A DNA stretch of 47,137 bases from Nocardiopsis sp. MG754419 (lineage in GTDB: Bacteria > Actinomycetota > Actinomycetes > Streptosporangiales > Streptosporangiaceae), in contig NZ_QOCZ01000028.1 in the NCBI RefSeq assembly GCF_018207095.1, forward strand, positions 1 through 47,137, written 5' to 3'. Position numbers and translations under genes: made by a program. Below, piece after piece: positions 32,018-40,739 of this stretch. The notes beneath the pieces are model-generated. The model had not been told where the DNA came from, ran no database searches, and was given only the letters and a program-made list of their open reading frames with translations. Each line of letters begins with the position of its first letter. Within the stretch, counting starts at the first letter, position 1.

Positions 32018-33532
32018 ATGTCGATGAGCGACGACGGCGCCGGACGGCACGGACCAGCGGGGGAGTTCCGTCGTGAACGCTCCTCACCCGTGCCACCCGA
32101 CCGGTCACAGCGCAGCGGCCGGATCACCGTGCCGCGGGCCTCGATCCGGCGCCGCCGCAACGGCCTGCTGATGATGAGCGTTCTGTCGGTGCTGGTCCTG
32201 TTGGCCTCGGGCACCTCCTGGGCGATCACGGGGTGGATGTCGGGTTCGATCAACCGGTTCGACGTGTTCAGCGGTCTGTCCGACGACGACCGCCCCGAGG
32301 AGACCGGCGGCCTCACCTTTCTCGTCATCGGCTCCGACAGCCGCGGCGAGATGAGCACCGAGGACCAGAACGCGCTCAGCGTGGGTTCCACCGCCGGGCA
32401 GCGTTCCGACACGATCATGCTGGTGCGCCTCAACCACGAGCGCGACCACCTCACCGTGGTGGGCATCCCCCGTGACCTCTGGGTGGACATCCCGGGCGAG
32501 GGCGAGGACAAGGTCAACGCGGCCTACGCCTACGGCGGCCCGCAGCTCGCGGTGCAGACCGTGGAGTCCACGACCGGCGTGCGGATCGACCACTACGTCG
32601 AGGTGAACTTCAACGGCTTCGTGGACGTGGTGGACGCGCTGGAGGGGATCGAGGTGTGCCTGCCCGAGGCCATCGACGACCCGAAGGCGCACCTGCAGAT
32701 GGAGGCCGGCACCCACGAGGTGGACGGGGCCGAGGCGCTCGCGTTCGCCCGCACCCGGGCCACCGCCCGGGGCGACCTGGACCGGATCGACCGTCAGCAG
32801 CAGGTGCTGTCGGCCATGTTCGACAAGGCGCTGAGCAGCCGGACGCTCTCCGACCCGGGCCGGCTCACCGCGTTCCTGGACAGCGCCCTCTCCTCGGTGA
32901 CCGTGGACGACGGGCTCGACACCAGCACCATCAACGACCTCGCCTACCAGATGCGCGACGTGGACCCGGGCAACATCACCTTCGCCCAGGTCCCGATCGC
33001 GGACATGGAGCACTGGACGCCGCGTGGGGACGTGGCCCTGCTGTGGGACGAGCCCATGGCGCGGGAGATGTTCGCCTCCATCAACGCCGACCGGCCGCTC
33101 ACCGAGCCCGAGCCCGAGGCCGCGGACGAGGAGGAGGACGCCGAGCTCACTCCGCACGACGTCCGGGTGCGCGTGTTCAACGGCACCGCCACCCCCGGTC
33201 TGGGCGCCCAGATGGACAACCGGTTCACTGAGGCCGGGTTCGACGTCACCGACGAGGCGGAGAACTGGACCGACCGGAGTCTGGCCCGCACCGAGGTGCG
33301 GTACGGCCCGCAGGACGAGGAACGGGCCGCCTACATGGCGGAGATGCTGCCGGGTTCGGAGACGGTCGAGGACCGGACCCTGGAGGGCGGTATCCAGGTG
33401 GTGATCGGCTTCAACCACACCACGTTCAACCCGCCCGCGTCGGTGGAGGAGGCACCGACGGAGGAACCGGAGGATCCGGCGGCGTCGGACGGGCCGGCCA
33501 CCACGACCGCCCAAGAGAACATCTGCGCATAG
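32018..33532 (+). CDS. LytR-CpsA-Psr (LCP) family protein with LytR_C domain
   Basis: A 504-residue membrane-anchored phosphotransferase that joins lipid-linked glycopolymers to peptidoglycan outside the cell. A basic cytoplasmic tail (1-48) is followed by one membrane helix (about 49-73). The LCP domain (about 95-265) has LTFLVIGSDSR, RSDTIMLVRLN, VVGIPRDLWVDIPG, KVNAAYAYGG, FNGFVDVVDAL and the arginine-rich LAFARTRATARGDLDRIDRQ that binds the polyprenyl phosphate. A LytR_C domain (about 375-465) begins VRVRVFNGTATPGLGA. The acidic tail ends in ENICA. ATG 32018 or 32024 is the start. It is the expected last step for the polymer exported by TagGH. Confidence 0.94.
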   Translation: MSMSDDGAGRHGPAGEFRRERSSPVPPDRSQRSGRITVPRASIRRRRNGLLMMSVLSVLVLLASGTSWAITGWMSGSINRFDVFSGLSDDDRPEETGGLTFLVIGSDSRGEMSTEDQNALSVGSTAGQRSDTIMLVRLNHERDHLTVVGIPRDLWVDIPGEGEDKVNAAYAYGGPQLAVQTVESTTGVRIDHYVEVNFNGFVDVVDALEGIEVCLPEAIDDPKAHLQMEAGTHEVDGAEALAFARTRATARGDLDRIDRQQQVLSAMFDKALSSRTLSDPGRLTAFLDSALSSVTVDDGLDTSTINDLAYQMRDVDPGNITFAQVPIADMEHWTPRGDVALLWDEPMAREMFASINADRPLTEPEPEAADEEEDAELTPHDVRVRVFNGTATPGLGAQMDNRFTEAGFDVTDEAENWTDRSLARTEVRYGPQDEERAAYMAEMLPGSETVEDRTLEGGIQVVIGFNHTTFNPPASVEEAPTEEPEDPAASDGPATTTAQENICA

Positions 33533-33581
33533 CCTTGTGAGGAGAGAGGGGTCGGGAACGGCCCCTCGGGGAGGGGAAGAC

Positions 33582-34292
33582 GTGCTCCGCCACCTGGTCG
33601 GACTACTCGCCGGAGTCGCACTGGCCCCCGTCCTGTGGGTCGGGATCGCCTGGTCGGCCGAGGAGTTCCCGCGGGCGACCCAGGGTGAGGTCGACGTCGC
33701 CTCGGTGTCCTCGGTGGTGGTGCTGTGTCTGGTGGGCGCCGTGGGCGCCTACCTGGTCGCCTCTCGCCGTTCACCCCTGGTCGCCGGCGCCGCCGGGCTC
33801 CTTCTGGCCGCCCTGTGCCTGTGGCCGATCCTCGCACCGGAATCGCTCGCCGTCGGGCTGAGCGCACTGAACGAGGAGAGCTTCCTGTACCCGGACGGCA
33901 ACGGACTCGGGGTGGCGCTGCCCTTGGGTGTGCTGCTCCTGGGGTCGGCGACGCTGCCCGCTCGGTGGCGGGCGGCCGAGGACCTCGGACCGCTCCCGCG
34001 CGGTCGGGTGGTCGCGAGCGTGGACCGCGACGGGTACCGCTCGGCACCGGCCGAGGAGCCGCCTCCGATGGCCGAGCAGGGGCCCGGAGAACCGGTCGCA
34101 CGGCCGTGGAACGACGGTGGCCCGGTGGGCGACACCATCCCGGAGGTTCCGCCGCCCTCCTCCCCGAGGCGTGAGTATGACGATCCGAACAAGACCACGA
34201 CACCGTTCCATCGCGGGGAGGGCGGCGCGGTCTGGACCCCGGTGGACGACGAGCCCGGCCACACCCGGGCCTACGACGAACGGGGCCGCTGA
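33582..34292 (+). CDS. Four-helix membrane protein of unknown function
   Basis: A 236-residue protein. GTG 33582 follows a good GAGGGG ribosome site, and the gene begins 50 bp after the LCP stop, so the two are probably co-transcribed. Four membrane segments are visible: LVGLLAGVALAPVLWVGIAW, VVVLCLVGAVGAYLVA, LVAGAAGLLLAALCLWPIL and GVALPLGVLLLGSATL. The last 100 residues are a polar, proline-rich cytoplasmic or extracytoplasmic tail. I recognise no family. Position suggests a helper of the LCP protein. Confidence 0.75.
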   Translation: MLRHLVGLLAGVALAPVLWVGIAWSAEEFPRATQGEVDVASVSSVVVLCLVGAVGAYLVASRRSPLVAGAAGLLLAALCLWPILAPESLAVGLSALNEESFLYPDGNGLGVALPLGVLLLGSATLPARWRAAEDLGPLPRGRVVASVDRDGYRSAPAEEPPPMAEQGPGEPVARPWNDGGPVGDTIPEVPPPSSPRREYDDPNKTTTPFHRGEGGAVWTPVDDEPGHTRAYDERGR

Positions 34293-34425
34293 CCCCGGTC
34301 CACACCCGTCCCGACACCGTGTCGCCGTCATCGGTCCCCTCGTGTCCGGGCCCGAACACCCACCGGTAATGTGTGCGCCTGACTGTTCACGTGTTGTTGG
34401 ATCCCGCGCCACACCCTGCCCCGTA

Positions 34426-34452
34426 GTGTGATGCCCCATCCCGGCATCACAC
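34426..34452. promoter_or_regulatory. Perfect inverted repeat in the UDP-glucose dehydrogenase leader
   Basis: GTGTGATGCC (34426-34435) and GGCATCACAC (34443-34452) are perfectly complementary around a 7-base loop, ending 104 bp before the start codon. It could act as an operator or as a hairpin in the leader or terminator for the upstream gene. The stop of that gene is 134 bp away, which favours regulation over termination. Confidence 0.45.
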
Positions 34453-34556
34453 GTCGGCCGAACCCATGTCCGCGATCCGCCCCCGTGCGGGATGCCGCCC
34501 GCCATGAACGGGAACATTCGGTACGAGGCGTGCGCGGAAGCAAGGAAGGAACACCA

Positions 34557-35888
34557 GTGGTCGAAGCGGAACGTATGCGGGTCTCCGTCATCGGGACCGG
34601 CTACCTCGGCGCCACCACGGCCGCCTGCCTGGCCGAGATGGGATTCGAGGTCCTGGGCCTCGACGTCGACGAGGCCAAGATCGACTTGCTCCGCTCCGGT
34701 CGGGTCCCCTTCTACGAACCGGGCCTGGACGAGCTGCTCGAGGCCAACCTGCGGTCGGGACGGCTGAGCTTCACCACGAGCTTCGCCGAGGCGGCGGGCT
34801 TCGCCGACCTGCACCTGATCTGCGTCGGCACCCCCCAGCGCGACGAGTCCGGCGCCGCCGACCTGAGCTACGTGAACTCGGCGGTGGACCACCTCGCCCC
34901 GCACCTGACCCGACCGACCGTGGTCGTGGGCCGTTCCACCGTGCCGGTGGGCACCGCCGCCACCCTCGCCGCCCGTCTCGCGGCCCTGGCCCCGGTGGGC
35001 GAGGAGGCCGAGCTCGGTTGGAGCCCGGAGTTCCTGCGCGAGGGTTTCGGGGTGGAGGACACCCTGCGCCCCAACCGCATCGTGATCGGCACCGACTCCC
35101 CCCGGGTCGAGAAGGCCGTGCGCGCGCTCTGGCAGCAGCCGGTGAACGAGGGCACCCCGTTCCTGGTCACCGACCTGCAGACCGCGGAGCTGGTCAAGGT
35201 GTCGGCCAACGCGTTCCTGGCCACGAAGATCTCCTTCATCAACGCGATGGCGGAGGTGTCCGAGGTGGCCGGCGCCGACGTCATCCAGCTCGCCGAGGCG
35301 CTGTCCTACGACGACCGGATCGGCGGCAAGTTCCTCGGGCCCGGCCTGGGGTTCGGCGGCGGTTGCCTGCCCAAGGACATCCGTGCCTTCATGGCCCGCG
35401 CCGACGAGCTGGGCGTGGAGCCCGCGCTGTCGTTCCTGCGCGAGGTGGACGCGATCAACCAGCGCCGTCGGGCGCGCACGATCGACATCGCCCGCCAGCT
35501 GATCGGCGGCAACTTCGCCGGACGCACCGTCACGGTCCTGGGTGCGGCGTTCAAGCCCAACTCCGACGACATCCGTGACTCGCCCGCGCTGGACGTGGCC
35601 TCGACCATCGCCTCGCTGGGCGCGCGGGTGACCGTGTACGACCCGCAGGCGCTGGAGCGGGCGCGTGAGGCCCACCCGCAGCTCAACTACGCCGACTCGA
35701 TGCTGGAGGCCGCCCGCGACGCGGACGTGGTCCTGCTGCTGACCGAGTGGGCCGAGTTCCGTGAGGCCAACCCCGAGGAGCTGTCCGCGGTCGTGGCGCA
35801 GAAGCGGATCGTCGACGGCCGCAACGCGCTGGACCCGACGTACTGGCGCGCTTCGGGGTGGACCTACCGCGCCCTGGGTCGTCAGTAG
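34557..35888 (+). CDS. ugd: UDP-glucose 6-dehydrogenase
   Basis: A 443-residue NAD-dependent enzyme oxidising UDP-glucose to UDP-glucuronate. It has VSVIGTGYLGATTAACLAE, YEPGLDELL, LICVGTPQ, STVPVGTA, SPEFLREGFGVED, ELVKVSANAFLATKISFINA, the catalytic Cys270 in GFGGGCLPKDIRA and the C-domain start TVLGAAFKPNSDDIRDSPA. The EFLREG and GGCLPKD forms separate it from the wecC-type enzyme at 9882. GTG 34557 is preferred, with AAGGAAGGA upstream; ATG 34575 is an alternative. UDP-glucuronate may feed teichuronic acid or another uronic-acid wall polymer. Confidence 0.93.
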   Translation: MVEAERMRVSVIGTGYLGATTAACLAEMGFEVLGLDVDEAKIDLLRSGRVPFYEPGLDELLEANLRSGRLSFTTSFAEAAGFADLHLICVGTPQRDESGAADLSYVNSAVDHLAPHLTRPTVVVGRSTVPVGTAATLAARLAALAPVGEEAELGWSPEFLREGFGVEDTLRPNRIVIGTDSPRVEKAVRALWQQPVNEGTPFLVTDLQTAELVKVSANAFLATKISFINAMAEVSEVAGADVIQLAEALSYDDRIGGKFLGPGLGFGGGCLPKDIRAFMARADELGVEPALSFLREVDAINQRRRARTIDIARQLIGGNFAGRTVTVLGAAFKPNSDDIRDSPALDVASTIASLGARVTVYDPQALERAREAHPQLNYADSMLEAARDADVVLLLTEWAEFREANPEELSAVVAQKRIVDGRNALDPTYWRASGWTYRALGRQ

Positions 35889-35899
35889 CGCACACCCGA

Positions 35900-35934
35900 A
35901 CGACGGCCGCTCCCTGCCCGGGGGCGGCCGTCGT
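35900..35934. terminator. Hairpin terminator after UDP-glucose dehydrogenase
   Basis: ACGACGGCCGC (35900-35910) pairs perfectly with GCGGCCGTCGT (35924-35934). CGCACAC and GTGTGCG further out can extend it. It begins 12 bp after the stop codon. Confidence 0.8.
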
Positions 35935-36017
35935 GTCGTGTGCGGGCCCCCGCCACGGCTTACTACTCTCCGTGTTTTTCATGAGACCATGCGTGACTCA
36001 TGTCCGAACGGAGTCCG

Positions 36018-36461
36018 ATGTTCCTCGATCGTGCGGCGGCCACCACAGGTCTGGCCCTGCTGCTGAGCGCCTCTCCCGTCCTCGCCGGGGAGACCACGCC
36101 CCCACCGCCGACTGCGCCGTCCACCGGCGGAGCGCTGGGCACGCCGGTGACCGACGACGGCCCCGGGGCCCCCTCTCCGGTCGCCTTCCCCGGCCACGGG
36201 GTCGACGACCGGAGTCGGCACCACGCGGGGCACGAGGGTTTCGCGGCGGCCGACGGGCGCTCGACCCGGGATCTGCGGAGGCTGCCCGAGGGGTGGATGC
36301 GGGACCGCTTCGGCCCACTCCCCTGGGGCTTCGGGGCCTCGGCGGGGGCGCCGCGCGCCGAGCACGCCCCGCCGGGCGGGGCGCGACGGGTCGACGGCCA
36401 CCACGGGGTGGTCGTGCCGGCCACCCCGCAGTGGGGTCCGATCGCCCCGTACTCCGTCTGA
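36018..36461 (+). CDS. Small secreted protein, histidine/proline-rich
   Basis: A 147-residue predicted exported protein without a family I recognise. ATG 36018 has GGAG five bases upstream; ATG 36000 lacks one. Residues 1-24 form a signal peptide: a short charged start (MFLDR), a hydrophobic core (TTGLALLLSASPVL) and a likely cleavage after LAG. The mature part is rich in Pro, Gly, Ala and His (RSRHHAGH, VDGHHGVV), has no Cys and no clear repeats, and looks largely disordered. It lies alone after a terminator and converges on the MFS gene. Confidence 0.62.
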   Translation: MFLDRAAATTGLALLLSASPVLAGETTPPPPTAPSTGGALGTPVTDDGPGAPSPVAFPGHGVDDRSRHHAGHEGFAAADGRSTRDLRRLPEGWMRDRFGPLPWGFGASAGAPRAEHAPPGGARRVDGHHGVVVPATPQWGPIAPYSV

Positions 36462-36500
36462 CGGAACGGCGTGTCCGGTCTCCTCCCCGCGTCGGTCTCC

Positions 36501-38072
36501 TCAGGCCCCGTCACCCGGGACCGCGACCCGGGTCGCGGCGGTGTCCTCCCCTGGGTCGGCCTCGTGCGGGTCGGGGGCGGCGACTCCGGAGGGCAACCGG
36601 CGCAGGGTGACCAGCGCCGCGACCATCAGGGAGGCGAGCACCGCCGCGGCGGCGAGGGCAGCGATGTTGAGACCGTCCGTGTAGGCGAGGAAGGCCGCGT
36701 CCAACAGGGCCACGCCCTCCTCCACCGGCAGGTCGGGGGCGGCGGCCACGGCACCGGTGACGGTCTCCCCCGCCGGTCCGTCGACCCCCTCCATCCGTGA
36801 GCGGTAGATCCCGGTCGCGATCGTGCCGAGGACGGCGATGCTCAGGGCGCCGCCGAACTCGGCACTGGTCTCGGACACTCCGGCGGCGGCTCCGGCACGC
36901 TCGGGCGGCGCGGTGGCCAGGATGAGGGTGTTGGCCAGGGTGCCCACCATCCCCGCCCCGAGGCTGATCAGCCCGTAGGCGCCGATGAACATCGGCACCG
37001 GGGTCGCCGGCTCCACCAGGGCGATGAGAACGAACCCGAACGCCGCCACGGCCAGTCCGGTCGCCATGAGCGGAGCGGGTCGCACCCGTGGCGCGAGCAG
37101 GCTTCCCGCCGCGGCGCCGAGAGCCGTGGTGGCGAAGGTGGGCATCGCCCACAGCGCGGCGAACAGCGGGCTGAGTCCGTGCACGCTCTGGAGGAACGTG
37201 AAGGTCAGCAGTCCCATCCCGGCGGCGGCGAAGGACACCGCGGCGTTGCCGCCGACGGCGGTACTGAAGGCCGGACGGGCGAACAACGAGAGGTCGATGA
37301 GCGGGTGGGCGGCACGGCGCTGGCGGACCACGAACAGCCCGAGGAAGAGGCCGCCGAGCACCAGGGCGACCATCCCCTGGGGCTCGACGCCGTACTCCAC
37401 GACGCGTTTGGCGGCGTAGACCAGACCGAGGACGGCCACCAGGGACGCCCCCGCCCCGGGCAGGTCGAACCCGGCGCCCCGCGGATCGCGTGACTCCGGA
37501 ACCAGGAAGGGTGCGGTCAGGAGCAGCAGGGCCATGAGGGGCAGGTTGATGAGGAACACCGTTCCCCAGGGGAAGAACTCCAACAGCAGGCCGCCGAGGA
37601 TGGGCCCGGCGACGGCCCCACCCGTGAACGCGACGGTCCAGGCGCCCACGGCCGCGGCCCGCTGCCGGGGGTCGGTGAACATCCCGCGGATCAGCGAGAG
37701 CGTGGAGGGTGCCAGGGTGGCGCCGGCCACCCCGAGCAGGACCCGGCCGGCGATGAACAGCTCACTGGAGGGGGCGAAGGCGAGCAGCGCGGAGGCGGTT
37801 CCGAAGAGCAGGGCCCCCGCGAGCAGCAGCCGACGACGGCCCAGACGGTCACCGAGGGAGCCCATGGTGACCAGGAGGCCGGCCAGCACGAAACCGTAGA
37901 CGTCCATCATCCACAGCCACTGGGTGGCGGTGGGCTCCAGGTCGAGCGCGATGGCGGGCGCCGCGACGAAGAGCACGGACAGGTCCATGGCGACCAACAG
38001 TGCGGGGACCAGAAGGACGACCAGCCCGCCCCAGGTGCGGACGGTGGCGCGGCCGGAGGGTGGTGTACGCAT
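36501..38072 (-). CDS. DHA2-type (14-helix) MFS drug exporter
   Basis: A 523-residue proton-coupled multidrug efflux protein. It has 14 membrane segments, the motif A region GSLGDRLGRRRLLLAG after helix 2, the GRVLLGVAGATLAPS stretch, and motif C-like GGAVAGPILGGLLLE in helix 5, as in the EmrB/QacA/SmvA group. ATG 38072 coincides with the transcription start predicted from a TTGACA-N17-TACGAT promoter on the minus strand, so the message is probably leaderless. It is divergent from a TetR gene with repeat operators between them. That is the classic layout for a repressor-controlled exporter induced by its own substrate. Confidence 0.93.
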   Translation of the reverse strand: MRTPPSGRATVRTWGGLVVLLVPALLVAMDLSVLFVAAPAIALDLEPTATQWLWMMDVYGFVLAGLLVTMGSLGDRLGRRRLLLAGALLFGTASALLAFAPSSELFIAGRVLLGVAGATLAPSTLSLIRGMFTDPRQRAAAVGAWTVAFTGGAVAGPILGGLLLEFFPWGTVFLINLPLMALLLLTAPFLVPESRDPRGAGFDLPGAGASLVAVLGLVYAAKRVVEYGVEPQGMVALVLGGLFLGLFVVRQRRAAHPLIDLSLFARPAFSTAVGGNAAVSFAAAGMGLLTFTFLQSVHGLSPLFAALWAMPTFATTALGAAAGSLLAPRVRPAPLMATGLAVAAFGFVLIALVEPATPVPMFIGAYGLISLGAGMVGTLANTLILATAPPERAGAAAGVSETSAEFGGALSIAVLGTIATGIYRSRMEGVDGPAGETVTGAVAAAPDLPVEEGVALLDAAFLAYTDGLNIAALAAAAVLASLMVAALVTLRRLPSGVAAPDPHEADPGEDTAATRVAVPGDGA

Positions 38073-38078
38073 GGCTTT

Positions 38079-38107
38079 ATCGTACGTACGTCAAAATCAA
38101 CTGTCAA
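38079..38107 (-). promoter_or_regulatory. Promoter of the MFS exporter gene
   Basis: On the minus strand, -35 TTGACA (38102-38107) and -10 TACGAT (38079-38084) are separated by 17 bp. Transcription would begin at about 38072, the A of the start codon, giving a leaderless message. Confidence 0.75.
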
Positions 38108-38125
38108 TATGTACGTCCGTCAAAG
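38082..38125. promoter_or_regulatory. Paired direct-repeat operator between MFS and TetR genes
   Basis: GTACGTACGTCAAAA (38082-38096) and GTACGTCCGTCAAAG (38111-38125) match at 13 of 15 positions, 29 bp apart. The first overlaps the MFS -10 box. The second ends just before the TetR -10 (TAGGAT, 38131-38136). The core CGTACGTACG of the first copy is itself palindromic. These are probably the TetR-family repressor sites controlling both genes. Confidence 0.65.
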
Positions 38126-38142
38126 CGCTATAGGATGGGCCC

Positions 38143-38715
38143 ATGAGTCAACGCGAGGACCTCCTGGCCGGCGCCAAGACGTGCCTGGTCGAGAAGGGCT
38201 ACAACAAGACCACGGCGCGGGACATCGCCGCCGCCTCCGGCGCCCACCTCGCCTCCATCGGCTACCACTTCGGGTCGAAGGACAACCTGATGAACGCCGC
38301 CCTGGTCGAGGCCACCGGCGAATGGGGCGACACTCTGGCGGCCGCCATCGAGCAGGCCGGGGCCACGACCGCGGAGAACCGGACCCGGCGACTGCTCACC
38401 GCACTGTTCGCCACCCTCCCCGAACACCGGGACCTCATGGTGGCGAGCGTGCAGGCGTTCGCGCACGCGCAGTTCGACGACGGGCTGCGCGCCACCCTGG
38501 CGGAGGGGATCATCGGCAGTCGGCGGGAGCTCAGCGCCCTGATCCTCGGCGTCCCCCTCGACGAGGTCGACGAGGCCACCGTCGCGGGCCTGGGTTCCAT
38601 GGTCTACAACCTCGTCGGCGGCTACGTGCTCCAGCACCTGGTGGCGCCCGACGCCCTGCCCACCGTGGACCAGGCGGTGGAGGGGCTCCGCGCGCTCCTG
38701 CCCCCGAAGGACTGA
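38143..38715 (+). CDS. TetR-family transcriptional regulator
   Basis: A 190-residue repressor. The N-terminal HTH is TARDIAAASGAHLASIGYHFGSKDNL, with the usual IGYHFGSKDNLM end, followed by a helical ligand-binding and dimerisation domain (about 60-185). ATG 38143 lies 7 bases beyond a TAGGAT -10 box, so it too may be leaderless. It is transcribed divergently from the MFS exporter, and two direct repeats between them are likely operators. It probably represses the exporter and itself until an effector binds. The effector is unknown. Confidence 0.92.
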   Translation: MSQREDLLAGAKTCLVEKGYNKTTARDIAAASGAHLASIGYHFGSKDNLMNAALVEATGEWGDTLAAAIEQAGATTAENRTRRLLTALFATLPEHRDLMVASVQAFAHAQFDDGLRATLAEGIIGSRRELSALILGVPLDEVDEATVAGLGSMVYNLVGGYVLQHLVAPDALPTVDQAVEGLRALLPPKD

Positions 38716-38726
38716 CCCCGGACACG

Positions 38727-38763
38727 CCGTGGTCCCGCCACCCCAGGGGCGGCGGGACCACGG
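38727..38763. terminator. 13-bp hairpin terminator after tetR
   Basis: CCGTGGTCCCGCC (38727-38739) pairs perfectly with GGCGGGACCACGG (38751-38763). It begins 12 bp after the TetR stop and may also serve the converging purE gene. Confidence 0.85.
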
Positions 38764-38857
38764 ACGGGGGTCGCGTGTTCGGTGGACCGGGCCCCTCGTC
38801 AGCGGTGCACCGGCGGTGCGGCGACGCAGCGCGGCCGAGGCCCCGAACGATCGCGAC

Positions 38858-39391
38858 CTAGCGGCCGAACCCGGCGGGTTTCCCGCCCTCGGCGACCTCA
38901 CGACGCAACCGCTCGCCCTTGGCGTACGCCTGGGACTTGAGCTCCTCCTGGAAACGGGTCATCCGCTCGGCGAGGCGAGGGTCGTGCGCCGCCAACTGAC
39001 GCACCGCCAGCAGACCGGCGTTGCGGGCCGCGCCCACCGCCACCGTCGCGACCGGCACCCCCGCGGGCATCTGCACGATGGACAGCAGCGAGTCCATCCC
39101 GTCCAGGTACTTGAGCGGCACCGGCACACCGATCACCGGAAGCGTGGTGACCGACGCCAGCATGCCCGGGAGATGCGCGGCGCCACCGGCGCCGGCGATG
39201 ATGGCCTTCAGGCCACGCCCGGCCGCCTCGGCGCCGTAGGAGATCATCTCGTGCGGCATACGGTGCGCCGAGACCACGTCGGCCTCGAACGGCACGTCGA
39301 ACTCGCGCAGGGCCTCGGCCGCCTCGCGCATCACCGGCCAGTCCGAGTCCGACCCCATCACGATGCCCACCAGGGGCCCACCATCGGTCAC
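38858..39391 (-). CDS. purE: N5-carboxyaminoimidazole ribonucleotide mutase
   Basis: Converts N5-CAIR to CAIR in purine biosynthesis. A 177-residue class I PurE with [14 protein letters not shown], the active-site [23 protein letters not shown] and the [14 protein letters not shown] loop. GTG 39391 overlaps the purK stop (GTGA), so the two are translationally coupled, as is common in bacteria that use the PurK/PurE two-step route. The last 20 residues ([20 protein letters not shown]) form a charged tail. Confidence 0.97.
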   Translation of the reverse strand: MTDGGPLVGIVMGSDSDWPVMREAAEALREFDVPFEADVVSAHRMPHEMISYGAEAAGRGLKAIIAGAGGAAHLPGMLASVTTLPVIGVPVPLKYLDGMDSLLSIVQMPAGVPVATVAVGAARNAGLLAVRQLAAHDPRLAERMTRFQEELKSQAYAKGERLRREVAEGGKPAGFGR

Positions 39392-40545
39392 TTGTCGTCT
39401 CCTCGCAGGTAGTCGGCGGCGTCCCGGGCGCGCTCCAGCAGGTCCCGGTGATCGTCGCCCATCACGGTGACGTGCCCGATCTTGCGGCCCGGACGCACGT
39501 CCTTGCCGTAGAAGTGCACCTTCACCTCGGGGTCCTTGGCCATGACGTGCAGGTACCGACGGTAGACCTCGGGGTCCTCGCCGCCCAGCAGGTTCGCCAT
39601 GACGGTGTAGGGGGCGTTGGTGCGCGGCGATCCCAACGGCAGGTCGAGCACGGCGCGCAGGTGCTGCTCGAACTGGGACGTGCGGGCACCCTCGATGCTC
39701 CAGTGACCCGAGTTGTGCGGACGCATGGCCAGTTCGTTGATGACCACCCCGCCCTCGGTCTCGAACAGCTCGACCGCGAGCACACCGGTGACGTCCAGCG
39801 CGTGCGCGATCTCGATGGCGAGCTCCTGGGCCCGGGTGGCCTTCTCCTCGTCCAGTCCGGGCGCGGGGGCGATGACCTCGTGGCAGATCCCGCCGCGCTG
39901 GACCGTCTCCACCACGGGGTAGACGGCGACCTGACCGTGCGGGGACCGGGCCACCTGCACGGCGAGTTCGCGGGAGAAGTCGACCTTCTCCTCGACCAGC
40001 AGCGGCACCTCCTCCGCCGCTGCCCGCGCCACGACCTCGCGGGCCTCCTCCGGGCCGCCCACGACCCACACGCCCTTGCCGTCGTAGCCCCCGCGCGCGG
40101 CCTTGAGCACGACCGGCCATCCGGTGTCCTCGGCGAAGGCGGTGACGTGCTCCAGGGTGGTCACCGCCCGCCAGCGCGGCGAGGGGGCGCCCAGCTCGGC
40201 CATGCGCGTGCGCATGCGCAGCTTGTCCTGGGCGAAGCGCAGGGCGTCACGCCCCGGGCGCAGCAGACCGCCGGCCTCCTCCACGGCGCGCAGGACCGGT
40301 TCGGGCACGTGTTCGTGGTCGAAGGTGACGACGTCGTGCGCCTTGGCGAACGCCAGGACGTCGTCGAGACCGCGGTCGTCACCGAGGGTGACGTCTCCGC
40401 AGACCAGGGCCGCGCTGTCGGTGGGGCTCGCGGCCAGCACCGAGAAGTCCACCCCGAGACCGATACCGGCCTGGTGCGTCATCCGGGAGAGTTGGCCTCC
40501 GCCCACCATTCCCACGCGGGGAATGATGCGGTTACGCTCGCTCAC
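39388..40545 (-). CDS. purK: N5-carboxyaminoimidazole ribonucleotide synthase
   Basis: ATP-grasp enzyme (385 residues) carboxylating AIR with bicarbonate, the step before PurE. It has [11 protein letters not shown] at the N-terminus, [42 protein letters not shown] (ATP-grasp), [42 protein letters not shown] and the C-terminal [18 protein letters not shown] 40545 follows a GAGGA ribosome site. It is divergent from the GtrA-family gene. Confidence 0.97.
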   Translation of the reverse strand: MSERNRIIPRVGMVGGGQLSRMTHQAGIGLGVDFSVLAASPTDSAALVCGDVTLGDDRGLDDVLAFAKAHDVVTFDHEHVPEPVLRAVEEAGGLLRPGRDALRFAQDKLRMRTRMAELGAPSPRWRAVTTLEHVTAFAEDTGWPVVLKAARGGYDGKGVWVVGGPEEAREVVARAAAEEVPLLVEEKVDFSRELAVQVARSPHGQVAVYPVVETVQRGGICHEVIAPAPGLDEEKATRAQELAIEIAHALDVTGVLAVELFETEGGVVINELAMRPHNSGHWSIEGARTSQFEQHLRAVLDLPLGSPRTNAPYTVMANLLGGEDPEVYRRYLHVMAKDPEVKVHFYGKDVRPGRKIGHVTVMGDDHRDLLERARDAADYLRGDDK

Positions 40546-40739
40546 AGTTCCTCAACTCAATGCTCGTCAACCGCGGATGCGGGGCGGCCCCGCACACGGC
40601 GGAACCTGGCCGTTCGGCTCGGAACCCGCGGCCGGGGTCTTCCTCACAGTCCCCGGCTAGAGTCTAGGGCGTGCGGGCCGGCCACCCGAGGCCCGCTCCC
40701 CCGCCCGGCCGCACCCCCTCAGGACTGGAGGCGCATCCC

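Noticed and set aside
33771..35675. A 634-codon minus-strand frame opposite the membrane protein and UDP-glucose dehydrogenase genes
   Set aside because: It runs across two genes and their spacer, and the dehydrogenase motifs on the plus strand are unambiguous.
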